Shown piece after piece: positions 5,331 through 10,263 of a stretch of DNA of 10,263 nt (positions within the stretch are counted from its first letter, which is position 1; each line of letters starts with the position of its first letter). The position numbers and the translations under genes are program-made. The DNA is from Clostridia bacterium (lineage in GTDB: Bacteria; Bacillota; Clostridia; Christensenellales; CAG-1252): assembly GCA_009928745.1 (NCBI GenBank), contig SACC01000027.1, forward strand, positions 1 to 10,263, written 5' to 3'. The notes beneath the pieces were generated by a model, which was not told where the DNA came from, searched no databases, and worked only from the letters and a program-made list of their open reading frames with translations.

Positions 5331-6025
5331 TTTAATCTGTTAAGAACGTCTCTATACCCATCCATAACGTTGCCAAGGTCTCTGCGGAAGCGATCCTTGT
5401 CCATTTTTTCATTCGTTTTCGCATCCCAAAAACGGCATGAATCAGGAGATATTTCGTCGCAAAGCAGTATTTCACCTTCGCATCTGCCGAATTCCAGTTT
5501 GAAATCTATCAGCTTAATGCCCGCCTTAAGGAACAACGCGCTCATTAAATCGTTAATCTCAAGCGCCATTACTTTTAACTGCTCGAGTTCTGCCTGTGTG
5601 GCTATTCCCAACGCCGTTATATGGCTGTCGTTAATCAAGGGGTCGCCTAAAGCGTCGCTCTTGTAGCTGAACTCAACGACAGTGTTGTTGAGCTTAGTAC
5701 CCTCGTCTACGCCGTATTTCTTAGAAAAGCTACCTGCCGCCACATTACGTATAATCACTTCGACTAGTATAATCTCAGCTTTTTTGACTACCACAGTAGT
5801 ATCGTCGATTACCTTAACAAGGTGAGTTTTAATACCGTTTTTGGTAAGATATCCAAACAGCAGATTAGATATTTCGGCATTGAGCTTACCTTTATCTTCA
5901 AGTTCTTCCTTTTTTAAACCATTGAATGCCGTAGCGGTATTTTTGAATTTGATGATATATGTGCTTTCATCTTCTCCGCGGCAGACCAGCTTGGATTTTC
6001 CTTCGTATAAAACTTCACCTGTCAT
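5318..6025 (-). CDS. purC: SAICAR synthetase (phosphoribosylaminoimidazole-succinocarboxamide synthase)
   Basis: A 235-residue single-domain enzyme, close to the usual 235-245. It joins CAIR and aspartate with ATP to give SAICAR in purine synthesis. Visible are LYEGKSK at 6-12 (nucleotide-binding N-terminus), the stretch from FKNTATAFNG at 27-36 to KGKLNAEISN at 45-54, the signature IIRNVAAGSFSKKYG at 91-105, DSHIT at 133-137, LIDFKLEFG at 172-180 and DEISPDSCRFWD at 190-201. The reading frame extends further upstream, but the ATG at 6025 is the start: AGGAG lies six bases before it and MTGEVLYEGKSK is the family N-terminus. The 58-base gap after dapL is AT-rich with a (TA)n tract; an internal promoter there cannot be excluded, but I see no convincing -35/-10 pair. 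It precedes purF, the first pathway step; other pur genes are not in the window. Confidence 0.96.
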   Translation of the reverse strand: MTGEVLYEGKSKLVCRGEDESTYIIKFKNTATAFNGLKKEELEDKGKLNAEISNLLFGYLTKNGIKTHLVKVIDDTTVVVKKAEIILVEVIIRNVAAGSFSKKYGVDEGTKLNNTVVEFSYKSDALGDPLINDSHITALGIATQAELEQLKVMALEINDLMSALFLKAGIKLIDFKLEFGRCEGEILLCDEISPDSCRFWDAKTNEKMDKDRFRRDLGNVMDGYRDVLNRLKKVL

Positions 6026-6083
6026 AATATTCTCCTTAATTATTTTAGCTAATTGTATATATATATAATAAAGCACATATGCC

Positions 6084-7268
6084 TTATTTACCAAACACTT
6101 TTAACAGCTTTTCCGATGCTTCGCTAATATTTTCTCTATTGCCGAAAGCGGTGAAACGGAAATATCCTTCGCCCGCCGTGCCAAAGCCCGCGCCCGGTGT
6201 TCCTACGATATTTATGTTCTCCAGAAGATAATCAAAAAACTCCCAAGAGCCCATATTATCAGGACATTTTAACCATATGTACGGGGAGTTCACGCCGCCG
6301 CAGAACCATATCCCCGCGCGCGCCAAGGCATCTCCTATTATTGCCGCGTTTTGCATATAATAGGCAACAGCTTCTCTTGTTTGCTCAATTCCCTTTTCGC
6401 TAAACACCGCCTCCGCGCCTTTTTGGATAATATAGGATACTCCGTTGAACTTTGTTGTCTGCCGCCTTAACCATAGTTTGTTAAGCGCAACATTTTCCCG
6501 TACAAGTTCCTGCGGCACAACGGTATAGCCGCATCTCGTACCGGTAAAGCCTGCCGTCTTTGAGAGCGAGCAAAACTCGATGGCGCACTTCTTCGCGCCC
6601 TCTATCTGGTATATACTTGTCGGTAGATACGAATCGTTGACAAAAGCCTCGTACGCGGCATCAAACAATATCACCGCGTCATTACTATTAGCGTACTTGA
6701 CCCATTGTTCGAGTTGCTCAGAGTTATATACCGCGCCCGTAGGATTATTAGGAGAGCAAATATAAATTATATCCGCTTTTATCTTACTGTCGGGCATTGG
6801 CAAAAAGCCGTTAGCTTGATTACCCTCGCCGTATATTATCTTTCTGCCCGCCATTATATTGGTATCCACATACACAGGATATACGGGATTAGGCACTAAT
6901 ACGGTATTATCACAATCAAATAAATCCAGTATATTGCCTAAGTCACTTTTCGCGCCGTCTGATACGAAGATGTCTTCTGCAGATAGCGTTACATTTTTTC
7001 TTGCATAATAAGCAGCAATCGCGTTACGCAAGAAAGCATAGCCCTGCTCCTCGCCGTAGCCCTTAAAAGTAGCCTTATTGCCCATATCGGTAACGGCGTT
7101 ATGCATTGCGTCAATTACAACCGGCGCAAGAGGAAGCGTCACATCGCCTATTCCCATGCGGATAATTTTTTTATCTGGATTTGCCTTACTGTATGCGTTG
7201 ACTTTCTGACTGATTTTGGAAAAAAGATAACTGTCCTTAAGTTGAAGATAATTACTATTTATTTTCAT
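6084..7268 (-). CDS. dapL: LL-diaminopimelate aminotransferase
   Basis: A 394-residue class I/II PLP aminotransferase. DapL converts tetrahydrodipicolinate and glutamate directly to LL-diaminopimelate, bypassing the succinylated or acetylated DapD/DapE steps. Evidence for DapL over a generic aspartate aminotransferase is the N-terminal MKINSNYLQLKDSYLFSKI, MGIGDVTLPL at 38-47, the GYGEEQGY loop at 70-77, and the partner dapF three genes upstream in the same operon. Catalytic features: NNPTG at 174-178, FDAAYEAF at 202-209 (Asp203 and Tyr206 expected to contact PLP), SLSKTAGFTGTRCG at 234-247 with Lys237 as Schiff-base lysine, and Arg371 in YFRFTAFG as carboxylate-binding arginine. The ATG at 7268, with GGAGG five bases upstream, overlaps nadE by 14 bases; the in-frame extension upstream of it is the other-frame shadow of nadE. 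Substrate specificity is by family resemblance. Confidence 0.93.
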   Translation of the reverse strand: MKINSNYLQLKDSYLFSKISQKVNAYSKANPDKKIIRMGIGDVTLPLAPVVIDAMHNAVTDMGNKATFKGYGEEQGYAFLRNAIAAYYARKNVTLSAEDIFVSDGAKSDLGNILDLFDCDNTVLVPNPVYPVYVDTNIMAGRKIIYGEGNQANGFLPMPDSKIKADIIYICSPNNPTGAVYNSEQLEQWVKYANSNDAVILFDAAYEAFVNDSYLPTSIYQIEGAKKCAIEFCSLSKTAGFTGTRCGYTVVPQELVRENVALNKLWLRRQTTKFNGVSYIIQKGAEAVFSEKGIEQTREAVAYYMQNAAIIGDALARAGIWFCGGVNSPYIWLKCPDNMGSWEFFDYLLENINIVGTPGAGFGTAGEGYFRFTAFGNRENISEASEKLLKVFGK

Positions 7269-7998
7269 TTTTGCCTCCGTAGGTAAGCGGCAAATTGCGC
7301 TTATGTTCGCTTGCATTGTGAAATCTGTCAATTATTGTCTTATCTTCCGCGCTAACCTTGCCATTTAGCAGATATTCATCAATACTCTTATAAGTTATGC
7401 CCATCTCTGACTCATCGGTCTGCCCGTCGAACAAACCTGCGGAGGGCGCCTTTACTATTACGCACTTAGGCGCCTTCAGATATTCAAGGTACTCATAAAT
7501 CTCAGTTACCGTTAGGTCTGCTATAGGATTGAAGTCATGCGCGCCGTCGCCCCATTTGGTAAAATATCCCATATATGCTTCGCTGCGATTACCTGTACCG
7601 GCTACAAGCCTGTTCTCGCTTGCTGCATAAGCGTATAAGGTAATCATGCGCAAACGCGGAGCTATATTTGCGCTTGCCGCCGCCGTAACATTAATTTGTT
7701 CGGAAAGCAACTCAAGATATTGCGCCTTTAAGCCGCTAAGGTCAATAATATTTGTTTTTATATTATACTCCGCAGCCACCGTTTCTGCATCAGACTTATC
7801 AAGTCCGTAGTTTCTGTTAGAGGCGCAAGGCATAATGATACCGACTGTATTATCGCACGCCATTTTACAAAGCATACCGACCAGCGCGCTGTCTTTGCCG
7901 CCGCTATTGCCGTACACAATGCCCGTTGCTCCGCTGTCTGTCAGCACTTTGCGGATAAAATCAACTCTATTCTCTGTTTCCTTGCGATAGTCTCTCAT
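7255..7998 (-). CDS. nadE: NAD synthetase, ammonia-dependent
   Basis: A 247-residue N-type ATP pyrophosphatase that amidates deamido-NAD to NAD with ATP. It carries the P-loop SGGKDS at 32-37 (in YGNSGGKDSALVG) and NRSE at 137-140. It also has GYFTKWGDGAHDFNPIADL at 144-162, SAGLFDGQTDESEMG at 186-200 and a late HKR at 232-234, all NadE hallmarks. There is no N-terminal nitrilase/glutaminase domain, so it should use free ammonia, not glutamine, unless an outside glutaminase partner exists. The ATG at 7998 shares an ATGA overlap with the pyrG stop and has AAAGGAG seven bases upstream. Its 3' end overlaps dapL by 14 bases. The placement inside dapF-pyrG-nadE-dapL suggests co-expression of unrelated housekeeping steps and not one pathway. 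Confidence 0.95.
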   Translation of the reverse strand: MRDYRKETENRVDFIRKVLTDSGATGIVYGNSGGKDSALVGMLCKMACDNTVGIIMPCASNRNYGLDKSDAETVAAEYNIKTNIIDLSGLKAQYLELLSEQINVTAAASANIAPRLRMITLYAYAASENRLVAGTGNRSEAYMGYFTKWGDGAHDFNPIADLTVTEIYEYLEYLKAPKCVIVKAPSAGLFDGQTDESEMGITYKSIDEYLLNGKVSAEDKTIIDRFHNASEHKRNLPLTYGGKNENK

Positions 7999-9587
7999 TT
8001 TAACGCTCCTTTGACAAATTCTAAGAATAAAGGATGCGGTTTGTTAGGTCTTGATAAAAATTCGGGATGGAACTGTACTCCCACATAGAAAACTTCCCTT
8101 TTCAATTCTACTGCTTCAACCAGACTTTCATCTGGAGAAGTACCGCATATAATCATTCCCTTTTGCTCGAATTCTTTGCGATAATTGTTATTGAACTCGT
8201 AACGGTGGCGGTGCCGCTCGGAGATAAATTCCTTTCCGTATGCCTTCTCCATAAGCGTACCTTTCTTTATTTTACATGGGTACGCTCCAAGACGCATTGT
8301 GCCGCCCTTTGTGGTAACGCCTTGTTGAGTTTCCATAAGATCGATAACCTTATGCGCAGATTTAATATCGAACTCTGACGAATTGGCGTCAGAATAATTG
8401 CAGGTATTTCTTGCGAATTCTATTGTCATTATTTGCATACCCAAGCATATACCGAACAAAGGTATATTATTTTCTCTTGCGTATCCGGCGGCAAGTATCA
8501 TACCCTCTATGCCTCTGTCTCCAAAGCCGCCTGGAATAAGTATTCCGTCAACTTCAGCAAGCACGCTGCTGATATTCTCCTTATTCAGGATATCGCTGTT
8601 CGTCCATTGTATCTCAACTTTTGCCCCGAGCTCATAACCTGCGTGATACAAAGATTCGATAATTGAAAGGTATGCATCGTGCAATTTGGTATATTTGCCG
8701 ACTATAGCTATTTTTACAAGCTTGTCCCTTTTCTTAATATTGTCTACCATCTTTTCCCATTCGTCAAGCTGAGGCTCCGGACAGTCCAGTTTTAACTCTC
8801 GGCAGGCTACGCAGTCAAGCCCGTTTTTATGCAGCATAAGCGGCGCCTCATAAAGCGTTGGAAGTGTTAAGTTCTCTATAACACAATCAGTTTTTACATT
8901 GCAAAATAATGAAATCTTTGCCTTTATGTTGTCGTCAATCGACTCGTCTGCTCTTGCGATTATAATATCGGGCGATATGCCTATCGAACGCAATTCTTTG
9001 ACTGAATGTTGGGTGGGTTTGGATTTATGCTCATCTGAACCTTTTAGATAAGGTACTAATGTAACATGTATAAACAGACAATTATCCTTGCCCACTTCAA
9101 GTGATATCTGGCGTATTGCCTCAAGATAAGATTGGCTCTCTATATCTCCCGTTGTGCCGCCTATCTCGGTAATCAATACATCTGCGCCGCTATTTTTTGC
9201 GCCGTCATAAATAAAGCTTTTAATTTCGTTAGTAATATGAGGGATAATCTGTACAGTCTGCCCAAGATATCCGCCCGCTCTTTCACGGTTAAGGACATTC
9301 CAATATACTTTACCCGAGGTAAGGTTGGAGAACTTTGTCAGATTGACGTCAATAAAACGCTCGTAATGACCCAGGTCAAGGTCGGTCTCTGCGCCGTCGT
9401 CTGTTACGAATACCTCGCCGTGCTGATACGGGCTCATTGTGCCCGGATCAACATTCATATAAGGGTCGAGTTTTTGCGCAGCAACGCTTAAACCTCTCTG
9501 TTTAAGCAAACGCCCCAAAGACGCAGCGGTTATGCCTTTGCCAAGACCGGATACAACTCCTCCCGTCACAAAAATGTATTTTGTCAT
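7995..9587 (-). CDS. pyrG: CTP synthase (glutamine-hydrolysing)
   Basis: A 530-residue enzyme, in the usual 530-550 range. It aminates UTP to CTP using ATP and glutamine. The N-terminal synthetase domain (about 1-270) starts KYIFVTGGVVSGLGKG (P-loop) and has QKLDPYMNVDPGTMSPYQHG at 38-57, EVFVTDDGAETDLDLGHYER at 58-77, EIGGTTGDIES at 141-151 and KSKPTQHSVKELR at 188-200. The C-terminal class I glutamine amidotransferase domain (about 290-530) has GGFGDRG at 353-359, nucleophile Cys381 in GICLGMQ, and His507/Glu509 in FHPEF. All expected catalytic residues are present. The ATG at 9587 overlaps the dapF stop as ATGA; AGGAG lies ten bases upstream. The stop overlaps nadE the same way, so translation is coupled on both sides. 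Allosteric control by GTP is known for the family. Confidence 0.97.
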   Translation of the reverse strand: MTKYIFVTGGVVSGLGKGITAASLGRLLKQRGLSVAAQKLDPYMNVDPGTMSPYQHGEVFVTDDGAETDLDLGHYERFIDVNLTKFSNLTSGKVYWNVLNRERAGGYLGQTVQIIPHITNEIKSFIYDGAKNSGADVLITEIGGTTGDIESQSYLEAIRQISLEVGKDNCLFIHVTLVPYLKGSDEHKSKPTQHSVKELRSIGISPDIIIARADESIDDNIKAKISLFCNVKTDCVIENLTLPTLYEAPLMLHKNGLDCVACRELKLDCPEPQLDEWEKMVDNIKKRDKLVKIAIVGKYTKLHDAYLSIIESLYHAGYELGAKVEIQWTNSDILNKENISSVLAEVDGILIPGGFGDRGIEGMILAAGYARENNIPLFGICLGMQIMTIEFARNTCNYSDANSSEFDIKSAHKVIDLMETQQGVTTKGGTMRLGAYPCKIKKGTLMEKAYGKEFISERHRHRYEFNNNYRKEFEQKGMIICGTSPDESLVEAVELKREVFYVGVQFHPEFLSRPNKPHPLFLEFVKGALK

Positions 9588-10263
9588 AACTCAATGACTC
9601 CTTCAAATACTTTCACGCAATTTCCTGTCATATAGACTGCCTCATCAGTGTATTTTACCGTCAACTCCCCTCCGAGCAGTATTACTCTTATATCCTCGTT
9701 CTTTTTGCAGTAACCGTTAAGCACCGCGGCAACCACAGAAGCGCAAGCGCCCGTACCGCAGGCAAGCGTTTCGCCGCTGCCACGCTCCCAGACCCTCATC
9801 TTCAAGGTTTTTGAATCCACTACCTTAACAAATTCGGTATTAATTTTTTCGGGGAACTGTGGATAATTTTCGAATTTTGGTCCGATTTTTGCCATATCAA
9901 GTTTATCCAAATCGTTGCAGAATAACACCGCGTGAGGATTGCCCATAGATACACAGGTGATATTATGCTTTTTATTATCCACTATAATAGGAGCGTTGAT
10001 AACAGCATCGCCGTCAAAGCTGACGGGTATTTTTGATGGTATAAGCTCAGGCTTGCCCATATCCACTCTGGCTGAATATACACTGCCGTTTTTGACATTG
10101 ACATATATTGTTTTTACGCCGCTTAAAGTCTCAATTTTTAGTGTTGTTTTCCTTGCGATACCATTATCGTAGACATATTTTGCCACGCATCTTATTGCGT
10201 TGCCGCACATCTTTCCTTCGCTGCCGTCCGCATTGAACATACGCATTTTTGCATCTGCAACAG
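9584..10263 (-). CDS. dapF: diaminopimelate epimerase, 5' end outside the window
   Basis: The frame is open to the right edge, so the first roughly 45-65 residues are missing; 225 residues to the stop are visible. DapF converts LL- to meso-diaminopimelate by a two-base, PLP-independent mechanism with two cysteines. Both are here: one in FNADGSEGKMCGNAIRC (Cys codon at 10205-10207), the other in RGSGETLACGTGACAS (residue 163 counted from the Met at 10246). MGNPHAVLF at 101-109 and NTEFV at 136-140 are further family blocks. The Met codon at 10246 is internal, because residues VADAK before it continue the conserved segment. Its first domain has MCGNAIRC where many relatives have MCGNGIRC, a mild change. 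It overlaps pyrG by four bases and works right after DapL, encoded three genes downstream. Confidence 0.95.
   Translation of the reverse strand, partial: VADAKMRMFNADGSEGKMCGNAIRCVAKYVYDNGIARKTTLKIETLSGVKTIYVNVKNGSVYSARVDMGKPELIPSKIPVSFDGDAVINAPIIVDNKKHNITCVSMGNPHAVLFCNDLDKLDMAKIGPKFENYPQFPEKINTEFVKVVDSKTLKMRVWERGSGETLACGTGACASVVAAVLNGYCKKNEDIRVILLGGELTVKYTDEAVYMTGNCVKVFEGVIEL

Overview
The window is a compact block of ten genes, all on the minus strand, encoding core biosynthetic enzymes. Several features point to an anaerobic-type Firmicute of the Clostridia: moderate GC, AGGAGG-like ribosome binding sites before most genes, a PurF with the four cysteines of the iron-sulfur (B. subtilis) type, the DapL route to diaminopimelate, and a Bacillus/Clostridia-style arginine decarboxylase. 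An uncultured gut lineage is plausible, but the sequence alone does not fix the genus. I see no mobile element, CRISPR array, tRNA, rRNA or phage gene, and no convincing gene on the plus strand.

Transcription runs from high to low coordinates. The first block (10263 to 3829) is dapF (5' end outside the window), pyrG, nadE, dapL, purC and purF. The first four overlap by 4, 4 and 14 bases, so they are almost certainly one transcript with coupled translation. A 58-base gap precedes purC, and a 79-base gap with a perfect GC-rich hairpin separates purC from purF. DapL makes LL-diaminopimelate from tetrahydrodipicolinate and DapF epimerises it to meso-diaminopimelate for peptidoglycan and lysine. 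PyrG makes CTP, NadE makes NAD, and PurF and PurC act in de novo purine synthesis. After purF there are one weak hairpin and one clear intrinsic terminator (3736-3758), which close this block.

The second block (about 3580 to 1 and beyond) is a polyamine operon: speD, an arginine-decarboxylase-type gene (speA), speE and the start of speB. Spacing is zero or overlapping throughout. Read together, SpeA makes agmatine from arginine, SpeB makes putrescine, SpeD makes decarboxylated S-adenosylmethionine, and SpeE joins the last two into spermidine.

The most interesting part is the 582-base gap between purF and speD. It holds a near-consensus sigma-A promoter (TTGACA, 17 bases, TATATT). After it comes an approximately 330-nt leader with many helices, apparently enclosed by a long-range closing stem. 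The leader ends in an intrinsic terminator whose T-run stops two bases before the speD ribosome binding site. That layout predicts transcription attenuation of the polyamine operon by a structured RNA, or a stand-alone small RNA with read-through into speD. I could not assign it to a riboswitch class from memory. The rest of the window looks like ordinary housekeeping metabolism.
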